Positions 1 to 8,761 of a DNA stretch of 64,000 bases are shown piece by piece. Positions within the stretch are counted from its first letter, which is position 1. Every line of letters begins with the position of its first letter. Under the pieces are notes generated by a model. It saw only the letters and a list, made by a program, of their open reading frames with translations, was not told where the DNA came from and ran no database searches. The stretch comes from Terrabacter sp040702505 (lineage in GTDB: Bacteria; Actinomycetota; Actinomycetes; Actinomycetales; Dermatophilaceae), in assembly GCF_040702505.1 (NCBI RefSeq), contig NZ_JBFBLC010000003.1:372001-436000 (forward strand), read 5' to 3'. A program made the position numbers and the translations under genes.

Positions 1-66
1 CGCGGGGACGGCGTCACCACGGTCGTCTCGCAGCGACTGCGCGACGTCGCCGACCGTCCCGCCTGA
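1..66 (+). CDS. smc: Chromosome segregation protein SMC, C-terminal end (partial)
   Basis: Only the last 21 codons are inside the window, ending in TGA at 64-66. They read RGDGVTTVVSQRL followed by a short basic/acidic tail. A GDGV-x-x-V-SQRL ending is typical of the C-terminal ATPase lobe of SMC, the condensin-type ATPase that compacts and segregates chromosomes. The position just upstream of ftsY matches the usual actinobacterial order smc-ftsY. Identification rests on this short tail and the context, so it is likely but not proven. Confidence 0.75.
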   Translation, partial: RGDGVTTVVSQRLRDVADRPA

Positions 67-208
67 GGCCGCCGGCACACGCCGCCCCGTTGCCGCCGCA
101 CCGTCGCCCATCCCTCTCGGTGCGGGCGCCGGACGGCCATGTCGTCGTTGCCGAATCGTCATCCAGCGCCATTTGCGTCACACCAGTCACATCAGTCACT
201 CTTCTCAC

Positions 209-391
209 ATGGTCTTCCTCGTCATCTCGATGCTCGTCGTCACCGGACTCGGTGTCGCGGTCGTCGGTGTCGTCGCGGTGCCCGCGCACCGGGGCGGCCG
301 GGACCTGCTCACCGCCAAGGGGGAAGGGGTGGCCCGCTCGGCACGACGCCGAGCCGGCACCCTCGGTCGGCCGCGAACGCGTACGCCGTAG
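209..391 (+). CDS. Small single-span membrane protein, unknown function
   Basis: A 60-residue frame opens at ATG 209 with a strongly hydrophobic N-terminal helix (MVFLVISMLVVTGLGVAVVG, about residues 1-22), followed by an Arg/Gly-rich basic tail ending at TAG 389-391. An earlier in-frame ATG at 173 would add an unconvincing His/Ser-rich stretch. It fills the gap between smc and ftsY. No clear ribosome-binding site is visible and no family is recognised, so it could also be non-coding. The helix followed by positive charges is the main argument for a real inner-membrane peptide with the tail in the cytoplasm. Confidence 0.45.
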   Translation: MVFLVISMLVVTGLGVAVVGVVAVPAHRGGRDLLTAKGEGVARSARRRAGTLGRPRTRTP

Positions 392-517
392 CCGCCAGAC
401 CGCCTGCCCACCTCCTCGGCCACCGGTGAACGACCGGTGGCCGAGCCGCGTCCGCGGCGCCCCGAGCGCCTGCGGAGGCCGCCCGGAGCCCGCCCCGTGC
501 CGTGGTTGGATGGCCGG

Positions 518-1720
518 GTGGACACAGTCTTGATCTACGTCATCATCGGCGTCATCGTCCTGCTCGGGGCCATCGCCTACGGCGTCAGTCTCCTGACCGG
601 CCGGCGCCGGACCCTCGAGCGCGAGGCCCCGCCGGCTCGTCCGGGGCTTCCCGGCGAGGACCTCGACCGACAGCCGCCGGGCGACAGCACCGACACCGTC
701 GCCCCGCCGGAGAGGCCGGGAGCCGCCGCCACCGTCGAGGTCGAGCCCGAGCCGGAGGTCGCGCCCACCCCGCCCCAGCCGACCGTCGAGCGCCCGGCGT
801 CCGCCCGAGGACGCCTTCAGCGGCTGCGCGCCCGTCTCGCGCGCTCCAACTCCTCCATCGGCCAGGGCCTGCTCGCCCTCCTCTCGCGCGGCAAGCTCGA
901 CGAGGAGACGTGGGAGGAGGTCGAGGACACCCTCATCTCCTCCGACCTCGGTGTCGAGGCGACCACCGAGCTCGTCGACTCCCTGCGCACGCGGGTCAAG
1001 GTCGACGGCGCCACCGACGAGGCGACCGTCCGCGGCTGGCTCCGTGAGGACCTGCTCGCCCTCGTCCAGCCGGAGATGGACCGCCGCATCACCAGCACCC
1101 GGGTCGGCGACCGGCCCGCCGTCATCCTCGTCGTCGGCGTCAACGGCACCGGCAAGACCACGACCGTCGGCAAGCTCGCCCGGGTCCTCGTCGCCGAGGA
1201 CCGCGAGGTGCTCCTCGGCGCGGCCGACACCTTCCGCGCCGCCGCCGCCGACCAGCTCGAGACCTGGGGCGCGCGGGTCGGCGTGCCCACCGTGCGCTCC
1301 GACAAGGACGGCGCCGATCCGGCCGCGGTGGCCTTCGACGCCGTCAAGGCCGGCATCGAGGAGGAGGTCGACGTCGTCATCATCGACACCGCCGGCCGCC
1401 TGCACAACAAGGTGGGTCTCATGGACGAGCTCGGCAAGGTCAAGCGCGTCATCGAGAAGCAGAGCGAGATCGACGAGGTGCTCCTCGTCCTCGACGCGAC
1501 CACCGGGCAGAACGGCCTGCAGCAGGCCAAGGTCTTCTCCGAGGCGGTCGACGTCACCGGCATCGTGCTGACCAAGCTCGATGGCACGGCCAAGGGCGGC
1601 ATCGTCGTGGCCGTCCAGCGCCAGCTCGGCGTCCCGGTCAAGCTCGTCGGCCTCGGCGAGGGGCCCGACGACCTCGCCCCCTTCGACCCCGAGGCCTTCG
1701 TCGACGCCATCGTGATGTAG
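518..1720 (+). CDS. ftsY: Signal recognition particle receptor FtsY
   Basis: SRP receptor GTPase of 400 residues that docks SRP-bound ribosomes at the membrane. From the chosen GTG at 518 it starts directly with a membrane segment (VLIYVIIGVIVLLGAIAYG), as actinobacterial FtsY does, then a Pro/Glu-rich linker, the NG N-domain, and the G-domain. The P-loop GVNGTGKTTT is near residue 207, DTAGR near 289, TKLDGTAKGG near 351, and GLGEGPDDLAPF near the C-terminus. A longer frame from GTG 437 adds an Arg/Pro-rich stretch that looks like read-through of non-coding sequence. A strong hairpin terminator follows directly. Confidence 0.95.
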   Translation: MDTVLIYVIIGVIVLLGAIAYGVSLLTGRRRTLEREAPPARPGLPGEDLDRQPPGDSTDTVAPPERPGAAATVEVEPEPEVAPTPPQPTVERPASARGRLQRLRARLARSNSSIGQGLLALLSRGKLDEETWEEVEDTLISSDLGVEATTELVDSLRTRVKVDGATDEATVRGWLREDLLALVQPEMDRRITSTRVGDRPAVILVVGVNGTGKTTTVGKLARVLVAEDREVLLGAADTFRAAAADQLETWGARVGVPTVRSDKDGADPAAVAFDAVKAGIEEEVDVVIIDTAGRLHNKVGLMDELGKVKRVIEKQSEIDEVLLVLDATTGQNGLQQAKVFSEAVDVTGIVLTKLDGTAKGGIVVAVQRQLGVPVKLVGLGEGPDDLAPFDPEAFVDAIVM

Positions 1721-1738
1721 TCGCTGCTCCTCGACGAA

Positions 1739-1775
1739 CAGGAATGCCGCCCGGCACCGCCGGGCGGCATTCCTG
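1739..1775 (+). terminator. Strong hairpin terminator after ftsY
   Basis: A perfect 17-bp inverted repeat (1739-1755 pairing with 1759-1775) with a 3-nt loop lies 18 nt after the ftsY stop. No T-run follows, as is common in high-GC actinobacteria. It separates ftsY from the nitrogen operon. Confidence 0.8.
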
Positions 1776-1832
1776 CGTCCCCGGTCGCCCCGAGCGGCCG
1801 GGCGGGTCCACGATGCGGACGGCCCCGTGGGC

Positions 1833-1879
1833 GAAACCATCCGCTAACACCGCCGGCCCGTTGTTGACACCGCCGTAAC
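1833..1879 (+). promoter_or_regulatory. Probable GlnR operator upstream of amt
   Basis: Two paired half-sites are visible: GAAAC (1833-1837), six bases, CTAAC (1844-1848); then TTGAC (1864-1868), six bases, GTAAC (1875-1879). The GAAAC/GTNAC pentamers spaced by 6 bp match the GlnR box known from Streptomyces and Mycobacterium nitrogen promoters. The pairs are 31 bp apart, about three helical turns. The site is 46 nt upstream of the amt start. GlnR control of amt-glnB-glnD is established in related actinobacteria; binding here is inferred. Confidence 0.55.
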
Positions 1880-1924
1880 ACACGGCGCCTCCGGCCGAAA
1901 TTCCCCGGCTCCACGCTTCTCGCC

Positions 1925-3412
1925 ATGAGCGCACTTACCTACGTGACGGCAGACGCACCGTTCACCGACAGCGGGAACACCGCGTGGGTCCTGGCAGCGG
2001 CCGCCCTGGTCCTGTTCATGACCCCCGGTCTCGCCCTCTTCTACGGCGGCATGGTCCGCACCAAGAGCGTCCTCAACATGATGATGATGTCGTTCATCAC
2101 GATGGGCACGGTCGGCACGGTGTGGATCCTCTGGGGGTACAGCGAGACGTTCGGCCCGGATCTCGGCGGCGGGCTCCTCGGCAACCCCTTCACGCACTTC
2201 GGCCTCAGCGGCGTCCTCGACCAGATCTACGGCTTCGTCCCGGCTGACGCCGCCAAGGGCACTGCCGCGGCCGGTGGCATCCCCGCCACCGCGTTCGTCG
2301 CCTTCCAGGTCGTGTTCGCGATCATCGCCGTGGCCCTGGTCTCCGGGGCGATCGCCGACCGCGCGAAGTTCAGCACCTGGACGATCTTCACGGTCATCTG
2401 GGCCACCCTCGTCTACTTCCCTGCGGCCCACTGGGTGTTCGCCTTCAACGGCTACGCCGCCGAGACGGGCGGCTGGATCGCCAACAAGGCCGAGGGGCTC
2501 TTCCTCGGGGGCGCCGGCGCCTACGACTTCGCCGGGGGCACGGCCATCCACATCAACGCCGGAGCGGCCGGTCTCGCCCTCGCCCTGGTGATCGGCAAGC
2601 GGGTCGGCTTCCGGCGCGACCCGATGCGCCCGCACAACCTCACGCTCGTCATGATCGGAGCCGGCATCCTGTGGTTCGGCTGGTTCGGCTTCAACGCGGG
2701 CTCGGCGCTCGGCGCAGGGGTCCAGGCGGCCGGCGTCTGGGTCAACACCCTCGCCGCGACAGCCACGGCCATGCTGGGCTGGCTCCTGACCGAGAAGCTG
2801 CGCGACGGCCACGCCACCTCCCTCGGTGCGGCCTCAGGCGTGGTGGCCGGGCTGGTCGCGATCACTCCCGCCTGCGCCACCGTGTCACCGGTCGGGGCGC
2901 TCGTCGTCGGCCTCCTCGCCGGGGTCGGCTGCGCCCTGGCCGTGGGCCTGAAGTTCCGGTTCGGCTTCGACGACAGCCTCGACGTCGTCGGCGTCCACCT
3001 GGTCGGCGGTCTCATCGGCACCGTGCTCATCGGCCTCCTCGCCACGAAGGGCAGCCCGACCGGCGCAGCCGGCCTGGACGTCAACGAGGGCCTTCTCTAC
3101 GGCGGCGGCGCCTCACAGCTGCTCGCCCAGGTCGAGGGGGCGCTGTCGGTCCTCGTCTTCTCCTTCGTCGTCACCTACGCCATCGGACTGGTGCTCCACA
3201 AGACGATCGGCTTCCGGATCTCCAAGGAGGACGAGGTCGGCGGCATCGACCTGGCAGAGCACGCGGAGACCGGCTACGACTTCGGTTCGCTCGGGGGGTC
3301 GCGGACCGGCGCGCTCGCCGGCCACACGGCCTCCGCGCCGGCCACCCCGGCCGGACCGGCAGCATCCACCCCGTCCGCCGAGAAGGCACCCAAGGAAGAG
3401 GCCTCAGCATGA
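1925..3412 (+). CDS. amt: Ammonium transporter Amt
   Basis: Ammonium channel of the Amt/Mep/Rh family, 495 residues with about eleven membrane segments. Visible family features are an N-terminal segment ending in the FYGGMVR motif, a GGTAIHINAG stretch that carries a pore-lining His, and a second conserved His region (DVVGVHLVGGLIGT). The cytoplasmic tail after the last helix is long and rich in Ala, Pro and Gly (from about residue 450), longer than the minimal family. ATG 1925 is the obvious start. The stop overlaps the glnB start by 4 nt (ATGA), so Amt and its PII partner are translationally coupled. Confidence 0.95.
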   Translation: MSALTYVTADAPFTDSGNTAWVLAAAALVLFMTPGLALFYGGMVRTKSVLNMMMMSFITMGTVGTVWILWGYSETFGPDLGGGLLGNPFTHFGLSGVLDQIYGFVPADAAKGTAAAGGIPATAFVAFQVVFAIIAVALVSGAIADRAKFSTWTIFTVIWATLVYFPAAHWVFAFNGYAAETGGWIANKAEGLFLGGAGAYDFAGGTAIHINAGAAGLALALVIGKRVGFRRDPMRPHNLTLVMIGAGILWFGWFGFNAGSALGAGVQAAGVWVNTLAATATAMLGWLLTEKLRDGHATSLGAASGVVAGLVAITPACATVSPVGALVVGLLAGVGCALAVGLKFRFGFDDSLDVVGVHLVGGLIGTVLIGLLATKGSPTGAAGLDVNEGLLYGGGASQLLAQVEGALSVLVFSFVVTYAIGLVLHKTIGFRISKEDEVGGIDLAEHAETGYDFGSLGGSRTGALAGHTASAPATPAGPAASTPSAEKAPKEEASA

Positions 3413-3747
3413 AGCTCATCACCGCCATCATCAAGCCGCACCAGCTCGACGAGGTGAAGGAGGCCCTGGAGGCCTTCGGGGTGGCCGGCATGACCATCAG
3501 CGAGGCCAGCGGCTACGGCCGCCAGCGCGGCCACAGCGAGGTCTACCGCGGCGCCGAGTACACCGTCGACTTCGTGCCCAAGGTCCGCCTCGAGGTGCTC
3601 GTCGACGACATCGACGCCCCGGACGTCATGGAGGTCATCCTCAAGGCGGCCCAGACCGGCCGCATCGGCGACGGGAAGATCTGGTCCGTCCCCGTGGACG
3701 ACGTGATCCGCGTCCGCACCGGCGAGCGCGGCGTCTCGGCCCTCTGA
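3409..3747 (+). CDS. glnB: Nitrogen regulatory PII protein
   Basis: PII signal protein of 112 residues, the standard length. The T-loop carries Tyr51 (GHSEVYRGAEY), the residue uridylylated in proteobacteria and adenylylated in several actinobacteria, and the B-loop region TGRIGDGKIW is intact. It senses 2-oxoglutarate and ATP/ADP and plugs the Amt channel when unmodified. It overlaps amt upstream and is followed by glnD, the enzyme that modifies Tyr51. In actinobacteria this gene is often called glnK because of its linkage to amt. Confidence 0.95.
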   Translation: MKLITAIIKPHQLDEVKEALEAFGVAGMTISEASGYGRQRGHSEVYRGAEYTVDFVPKVRLEVLVDDIDAPDVMEVILKAAQTGRIGDGKIWSVPVDDVIRVRTGERGVSAL

Positions 3748-3780
3748 GGCGGGGCACCCAGCACGGCTGAGAGCACACGG

Positions 3781-3799
3781 CCCGGCGGCACACGCCGGG
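3781..3799 (+). terminator. Short GC hairpin between glnB and glnD
   Basis: A 7-bp perfect stem (CCCGGCG / CGCCGGG) with a 5-nt loop sits in the 89-nt gap between glnB and glnD. It is too short to be a confident terminator; it may partly attenuate transcription or protect the amt-glnB mRNA so that glnD is made in lower amount. Confidence 0.4.
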
Positions 3800-3836
3800 C
3801 ATCGAGAACACGAACGAGGGGACGGCGACAGCTGAC

Positions 3837-6197
3837 ATGACCGACGTGACCACCAGACGTCTGGACCTCGCCGGCACCCGGACCTTCGCGACGCCCGGCG
3901 CCGGCCCCACCCGGCGCCGGGCGCTCGCCGAGTTCGGGTTCGGCTGGCTCCAGCAGCTGTGGCGCGAGGCCTGCGCCGGGCGCCGCCACGAGGGCGTCGC
4001 GCTCGCCGCGGTCGGCTCCCTCGCCCGTGGGGACGGCGGCCCCCTCAGCGACTACGACCTCGTCCTCGTGCACCACCCGAGGGGGCTGTCCGGCAAGGAG
4101 GTCGGGGCCTTCGCGGACAAGCTGTGGTACCCGATCTGGGATGCGGGAGTCCGCCTCGACCACAGCGTGCGCACCGTGGCCGAGTGCCGGGCCGTCGCCT
4201 CCGACGACCTGAGCGCCGCGGTCGGACTGCTCGACCTCACGCACGTGGCGGGGGACACCGACGTGGTCAACGCGGCGCGCTCGACCGTCGCCCACGACTG
4301 GCGCGCCAACGCCCGCACCCGGCTCGCCGAGATCCAGGAGTCGGTGGTGCAACGGCACGCCCGCCAGGGCGACCTCGCCCATCTGGTCGAGCCGGACCTC
4401 AAGGAGGCCCACGGGGGCCTGCGCGACATGTCGGTCCTGCGGGCCCTGACCGCGGCCTGGCTGACGGACCGCCCGCACGGCGAGGTCGACGAGGCGTACG
4501 ACCGCCTTCTCGACGTGCGCGACGCGATCCACGTCGTCACAGGGCGAGGACGCGACCGGCTCACCCGCGAGGACCAGGACGCCTGCGCGGCCCTGCTCGG
4601 CCACACCGACGCCGACGCCCTCCTCACGGACGTCTCCACCTCCGCCCGCACGATCGCGTATGCCGTCGACGGCACCCTGCGCCGTGCCATGCAGTCCCAG
4701 CGGGCCAGGACCCTGCGCGTCGGGCCTCGACGGCCTCAGCTCGCGCCGCTCGGCTACGGCCTCTACCGGCACGACGGCGAGGCGGTCCTCGGGCCCTCCG
4801 CCGACCTGGCGTCCGACCCGGTCGTCCCCCTGCGCGCGGCCGTCGTGGCCGCACGCGGCGGCATACCGCTGTCCCCGGCCACGCTGCGCAACCTCGCCGC
4901 GAGCGCGCCCGCCCTGCCCGAGCCGTGGCCGGAGGTGGCACGCAACCTCTTCGCCGACCTGCTCGCGACGGGCCCGGGACTCGTCACCGTCTGGGAGGGA
5001 CTGGACCTCGCCGGCGTGGTGGAGCGGTGGATTCCCGAGTGGCGGGCGGTGCGCAGCCGGCCGCAGCGCAACGCCGTCCACCGCCACACCGTCGACCGCC
5101 ACCTCGTCGAGACGGTCGTCGCGGCCGCCGGCATGGTGCGCGACGTGGCCCGGCCGGACCTGCTCGTGCTCGCCGCGCTGCTGCACGACATCGGCAAGGT
5201 CGCCGGCTCCCACGACCACTCGGCCACCGGCGCCCGGGTCGCCGACACGGTGCTGCAACGGATGGGCGTCCCGGAGCCCGACCGTGAGGTCGTCGTGCGG
5301 CTCGTGCGCGAGCACCTGACCCTCGTCGAGCTCGCCACGCGCCGCGACCCCGAGGACCCGGCGACGATCGCGGCCCTGTCCGAGGCCGTCGACGGGTCCG
5401 TGACGACGCTCGACCTGCTCCGGGCCCTCACCGAGGCGGACGCCTCGGCTGCCGGACCCAAGGCCTGGACCGACTGGCGAGCCGGCCTGGTGCAGCGGCT
5501 CTACGAGACCTGCCGGGCGGCGCTCGCCCGGACGCAGGAGGAGAGGACCCTCGTCGTGGAACCGACCGACGCACTGGCTCTTCCGCACGCAGCCCTCGAG
5601 CAGGTCGCCTCCGGCGAGCCCTACGTGACGGTCGTCTCCCTGGGCGGGGCGCACCGGCTCGACATCGTGGACCGCGACCGGGCCGGGCTCTTCGCCGACA
5701 CCGCGGGCCTGCTCGCCGCCCATGGCTTCGTGGTGCGCTCGGCGATCGTGCGCACGCTGGACGGAGTGGCCGTCAACGAGTGGTGGGTCGACTCGCCAGG
5801 TGGCGAGAGCCCGCTGCCCGACGTCATCGCTCGCGACCTGCGGCGGGTGGCGGGCGGCGACCGCACACCGCTCGGCCGTCTGCAGCGGCGCCGGTCCGCC
5901 GCGGTGCGCAGCCCCGGCTCCGGGTCGGTCGACTCGACGCGGGCGAAGGTGGTCACCAGCGCCTCGGACACCGCCACGGTGATCGAGGTCCGCGCCACCG
6001 ACCGACCGGGCCTGCTCCAGGACATCGGCATCACGCTCGCTCGCGCGTCGCTGTCCGTGCGCTCGGCCCACATCGCCACGTATGCCGGTCAGACCCTCGA
6101 CACCTTCTACGTGACCGAGTTCGGCGGTGGCCGGCTCGCGCCGGCACGGGCGGCACAGACCGTGGCGATGATCATCGACACCTGCGACGCCGGCTGA
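3837..6197 (+). CDS. glnD: PII nucleotidyltransferase / bifunctional GlnD
   Basis: Enzyme that adds and removes nucleotide on PII Tyr51 in response to glutamine; 786 residues, somewhat shorter than the proteobacterial protein, as usual in actinobacteria. Visible domains are a nucleotidyltransferase domain with G60-SLARGD and the metal-binding D-x-D (SDYDL, residues 71-75), an HD hydrolase domain with LLHDIGKV near residue 450, and two ACT regions (about 600-680 and 717-786; the second has the TDRPGLLQDIG motif). In actinobacteria the reaction is usually adenylylation. The ATG at 3837 has a GAGGGG Shine-Dalgarno about 12 nt upstream. It ends 8 nt from the convergent Nudix gene. Confidence 0.93.
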   Translation: MTDVTTRRLDLAGTRTFATPGAGPTRRRALAEFGFGWLQQLWREACAGRRHEGVALAAVGSLARGDGGPLSDYDLVLVHHPRGLSGKEVGAFADKLWYPIWDAGVRLDHSVRTVAECRAVASDDLSAAVGLLDLTHVAGDTDVVNAARSTVAHDWRANARTRLAEIQESVVQRHARQGDLAHLVEPDLKEAHGGLRDMSVLRALTAAWLTDRPHGEVDEAYDRLLDVRDAIHVVTGRGRDRLTREDQDACAALLGHTDADALLTDVSTSARTIAYAVDGTLRRAMQSQRARTLRVGPRRPQLAPLGYGLYRHDGEAVLGPSADLASDPVVPLRAAVVAARGGIPLSPATLRNLAASAPALPEPWPEVARNLFADLLATGPGLVTVWEGLDLAGVVERWIPEWRAVRSRPQRNAVHRHTVDRHLVETVVAAAGMVRDVARPDLLVLAALLHDIGKVAGSHDHSATGARVADTVLQRMGVPEPDREVVVRLVREHLTLVELATRRDPEDPATIAALSEAVDGSVTTLDLLRALTEADASAAGPKAWTDWRAGLVQRLYETCRAALARTQEERTLVVEPTDALALPHAALEQVASGEPYVTVVSLGGAHRLDIVDRDRAGLFADTAGLLAAHGFVVRSAIVRTLDGVAVNEWWVDSPGGESPLPDVIARDLRRVAGGDRTPLGRLQRRRSAAVRSPGSGSVDSTRAKVVTSASDTATVIEVRATDRPGLLQDIGITLARASLSVRSAHIATYAGQTLDTFYVTEFGGGRLAPARAAQTVAMIIDTCDAG

Positions 6198-6205
6198 ACC
6201 CCGCG

Positions 6206-6643
6206 TCAGTCGAGGAGGCCGGCCCGGTGCAGGTGCTCGAGGACGAGCCGGTTCGCGGCGGACACGCGCTCGGCGTCGCCGGCGGTCAGCCAGGCGATCT
6301 CCTCGATCTCGGCCGCGGGCACCAGGTCACCCGCGTAGCCGGCCGAGTAGCAGGTGAGGCGCACCACGCGCCCGTCGGAGCGACCGTCGGCGGGAGCCTC
6401 GAAGGTCCCGACGCGCACGGCCGTCGCCGGGTCGACCGCGACCGACAGCTCCTCCTCGATCTCGCGCGCGAGCGTCTGCACGTCGCTCTCACCCGGCTCA
6501 CGCTTGCCGCCCGGCACGTAGAACAGCTCCTTGCCGGCACTGCGGGCAGCGAGCAGTCGCCGGTCGACCACGTGGACCCAGGCGACCTTGTCGACGACGG
6601 ACGGCGGCGTTGTGGACGGGCGGGCGGCGCTCTGGTCACTCAC
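6206..6643 (-). CDS. Nudix hydrolase (MutT-like)
   Basis: Nudix-family pyrophosphohydrolase of 145 residues. The Nudix box is nearly complete: GGKREPGE, seven residues, then REIEEEL, with Ser replacing the usual late Gly. The substrate (damaged nucleotide, sugar nucleotide or coenzyme) cannot be read from sequence. The start is GTG at 6643 (protein begins VSDQSAARP); a TAGGGT box lies 7 nt upstream, so the mRNA is probably leaderless. It converges on glnD and is divergent from ffh. Confidence 0.85.
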   Translation of the reverse strand: MSDQSAARPSTTPPSVVDKVAWVHVVDRRLLAARSAGKELFYVPGGKREPGESDVQTLAREIEEELSVAVDPATAVRVGTFEAPADGRSDGRVVRLTCYSAGYAGDLVPAAEIEEIAWLTAGDAERVSAANRLVLEHLHRAGLLD

Positions 6644-6650
6644 CCACGCG

Positions 6651-6719
6651 ACCCTACGCGCCGGCATACGCCCTCGGGGAGCGGCGAGTGCGGAAGTGCC
6701 CTCGAGGAACGGATAGCCT
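6651..6719. promoter_or_regulatory. Divergent leaderless promoters for the Nudix gene and ffh
   Basis: On the minus strand, TAGGGT (6656 down to 6651) is 7 nt before the Nudix GTG. On the plus strand, TAGCCT (6714-6719) is 6 nt before the ffh GTG at 6726. Neither start has a Shine-Dalgarno sequence, so both mRNAs probably begin at or next to the start codon. One CGGCATAC copy (6662-6669) lies between the boxes. The -35 elements are not clear. Confidence 0.55.
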
Positions 6720-6725
6720 TGCGGG

Positions 6726-8357
6726 GTGTTTGCATCCCTGTCTGACCGCCTGACCGCGACGTTCAAGAACCTCCGCGGCAAGGGCCGGCTCACGGAGTCC
6801 GACGTCAACTCGACGATCCGCGACATCCGCCTCGCCCTGCTCGACGCCGACGTGGCGCTGCCCGTCGTCAAGCGGTTCACCAGCTCGGTGCGCGAGCGTG
6901 CGCTCGGAGCCGAGGTCAGCCAGGCGCTCAACCCCGCCCAGCAGGTCGTCAAGATCGTGCAGGAGGAGCTCGTCGCGATCCTCGGCGGGCAGACGCGCAC
7001 GATCCGCTTCGCCAAGCAGCCGCCGACGGTCATCATGCTCGCCGGCCTCCAGGGCTCGGGCAAGACGACCTTCGCCGGCAAGCTCGGCAAGTGGCTCAAG
7101 GACCAGGGCCACACGCCCCTGCTCGTGGCGGCCGACCTGCAGCGTCCGAACGCCGTCACGCAGCTCGAGGTCGTCGGCGAGCGTGCCGGCATCCCGGTCT
7201 TCGCTCCCGAGCGCGGCAACATGGGCGGCCACGACGCCGTCCTCGACTCCGGCGAGGGCACCCGCTCCTTCGGTGACCCGGTGGCCGTGTCGCAGATGGG
7301 CATCGAGCAGGCCCGTGCCAAGCAGTACGACGTCGTCATCGTCGACACCGCGGGCCGTCTGGCCGTCGACGCGAACCTCATGCAGCAGGCGTCCGACATC
7401 CGCGCGGCCATCTCGCCGGACGAGGTCCTCTTCGTCCTCGACGCGATGATCGGCCAGGCCGCGGTCGAGACCGCGCAGGCCTTCCACGAGGGCGTGGCCT
7501 TCACGGGTGTCGTGCTCTCCAAGCTCGACGGCGACGCCCGCGGTGGTGCGGCCCTGTCGGTCGCCGAGATCACCGGCGAGCCGATCATGTTCGCCTCCAC
7601 CGGTGAGAAGGTCACCGACGTCGAGGTCTTCCACCCCGACCGCATGGCCAGCCGCATCCTCGACATGGGCGACGTGCTCACGCTCATCGAGCAGGCCGAG
7701 CGCGCGTTCGACAAGCGCCAGGCCGACGAGATGGCCCGCAAGTTCCTCGCGGAGGAGGACTTCACCTTCGAGGACTTCCTCCAGCAGATGAACGCCATCA
7801 AGAAGATGGGCTCGCTCAAGTCGATGCTCAAGATGATGCCGGGCATGCAGGGGATGCGCGACCAGCTCGACGCCTTCGACGACCGTGAGTTCGACCGCGT
7901 CGAGGCGATGGTCCGGTCGATGACCCCCTTCGAGCGCACCCACCCGAAGCAGATCAACGGCTCGCGGCGTGCCCGCATCGCCAAGGGCTCCGGCGTCACG
8001 GTCACCGAGGTCAACCAGCTGCTCGAGCGCTTCGGCCAGGCGCAGAAGATGATGAAGTCGATGGCCCGCGGCGGTGGCGGCGGCATCCCCGGCATGCCGG
8101 GCATCCCCGGAGCCGGCAAGCGCGGCAAGCAGCAGCCGCAGCGCAAGAAGAGCAAGAGCGGCAACCCCGCCAAGCGGGCCGCCGAGGAGCGGGCCGCGGC
8201 CGAGAAGGCGGCAGCCGGGCGCGCCGCGTCGAGCGCGAGTGCGTTCGGCGTTCCGGGTGCGAGCGCTGGCGGCGGCGCGGGTGAGGATGCCGACCCGCTG
8301 GCCGGATTCGACGCCTCGAACCTGCCCAAGGGCTTCGAGAAGTTCCTCGGCCGCTGA
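6726..8357 (+). CDS. ffh: Signal recognition particle protein Ffh
   Basis: SRP54 GTPase of 543 residues that binds 4.5S RNA and signal peptides of nascent membrane and secreted proteins. The N-domain covers about residues 1-85. The G-domain has GLQGSGKTT near residue 107, DTAGRLAVDANLM near 207 and SKLDGDARGGA near 265. The Met-rich M-domain (about 330-450) includes KMMPGMQGM. After the usual end there is a Gly/Lys/Ala-rich tail of about 80 residues (RGGGGGIPGMPG, then basic and Ala-rich), longer than in E. coli. The start is GTG 6726 behind a TAGCCT box. Its partner ftsY is 5 kb upstream; the SRP RNA gene is not in this window. Confidence 0.96.
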   Translation: MFASLSDRLTATFKNLRGKGRLTESDVNSTIRDIRLALLDADVALPVVKRFTSSVRERALGAEVSQALNPAQQVVKIVQEELVAILGGQTRTIRFAKQPPTVIMLAGLQGSGKTTFAGKLGKWLKDQGHTPLLVAADLQRPNAVTQLEVVGERAGIPVFAPERGNMGGHDAVLDSGEGTRSFGDPVAVSQMGIEQARAKQYDVVIVDTAGRLAVDANLMQQASDIRAAISPDEVLFVLDAMIGQAAVETAQAFHEGVAFTGVVLSKLDGDARGGAALSVAEITGEPIMFASTGEKVTDVEVFHPDRMASRILDMGDVLTLIEQAERAFDKRQADEMARKFLAEEDFTFEDFLQQMNAIKKMGSLKSMLKMMPGMQGMRDQLDAFDDREFDRVEAMVRSMTPFERTHPKQINGSRRARIAKGSGVTVTEVNQLLERFGQAQKMMKSMARGGGGGIPGMPGIPGAGKRGKQQPQRKKSKSGNPAKRAAEERAAAEKAAAGRAASSASAFGVPGASAGGGAGEDADPLAGFDASNLPKGFEKFLGR

Positions 8358-8483
8358 GCTGAGCGCCGCAGCATCGGACGTGTGACCCCGGGCACCATCG
8401 CGCCGGGCGCCTGCGATCGCGGGCTCCCGGCAGGACGATGGACGTGGGACAGGGGACCACTCACCCTGAAGAAGGTGGCCTCG

Positions 8484-8687
8484 ATGACCACGACCACCCG
8501 ACCGGACGCCGTCCTCGCTCCAGAGCCCGACGTCACGGCGCCTGCGCGGCCGACTGCGGACACAATCTCGGAGAAGCAGCGGCGATGGGTCGTCCCCGTC
8601 GTCGTGGGCGCGGTCGCTTTCGCGACCGGTGCCGCGATCGGCTCCAGCCTGACGTGGCGGTTCTCGATCTGGTGGAAGCCGCTCTGA
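8484..8687 (+). CDS. Small single-span membrane protein, unknown function
   Basis: Sixty-seven residues: a Thr/Pro-rich N-terminal half, a basic stretch (EKQRRW), one hydrophobic helix (VVPVVVGAVAFATGAAIGSS) and a short aromatic C-terminus (WRFSIWWKPL). ATG 8484 has a good ribosome-binding site (GAAGGTGG). An upstream in-frame GTG at 8382 is not needed. The predicted topology is N-terminus inside. No family is recognised. It sits alone between ffh and the amidohydrolase. Confidence 0.65.
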   Translation: MTTTTRPDAVLAPEPDVTAPARPTADTISEKQRRWVVPVVVGAVAFATGAAIGSSLTWRFSIWWKPL

Positions 8688-8748
8688 CGCCTGCAACGTA
8701 GACGGTCACTCCCCGCACGGGGTCCGCGGGCCCGGCCGGGTCTGCGGT

Positions 8749-8754
8749 TAGGGT
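8749..8754 (+). promoter_or_regulatory. -10 box (TAGGGT) of a leaderless promoter, amidohydrolase gene
   Basis: TAGGGT lies 7 nt upstream of ATG 8762, and no Shine-Dalgarno sequence is present. The -35 region is weak (GC-rich). Confidence 0.5.
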
Positions 8755-8761
8755 CGGTCCC

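Noticed and set aside
437..517. Upstream extension of ftsY from GTG 437
   Set aside because: The 27 extra residues are Arg/Pro-rich without family similarity, and actinobacterial FtsY starts at the membrane segment.
3543..6071. A long minus-strand open frame opposite glnD (842 codons)
   Set aside because: It is an Arg/Gly/Asp/His-rich shadow of glnD with no recognisable domain; glnD on the plus strand has all its motifs.
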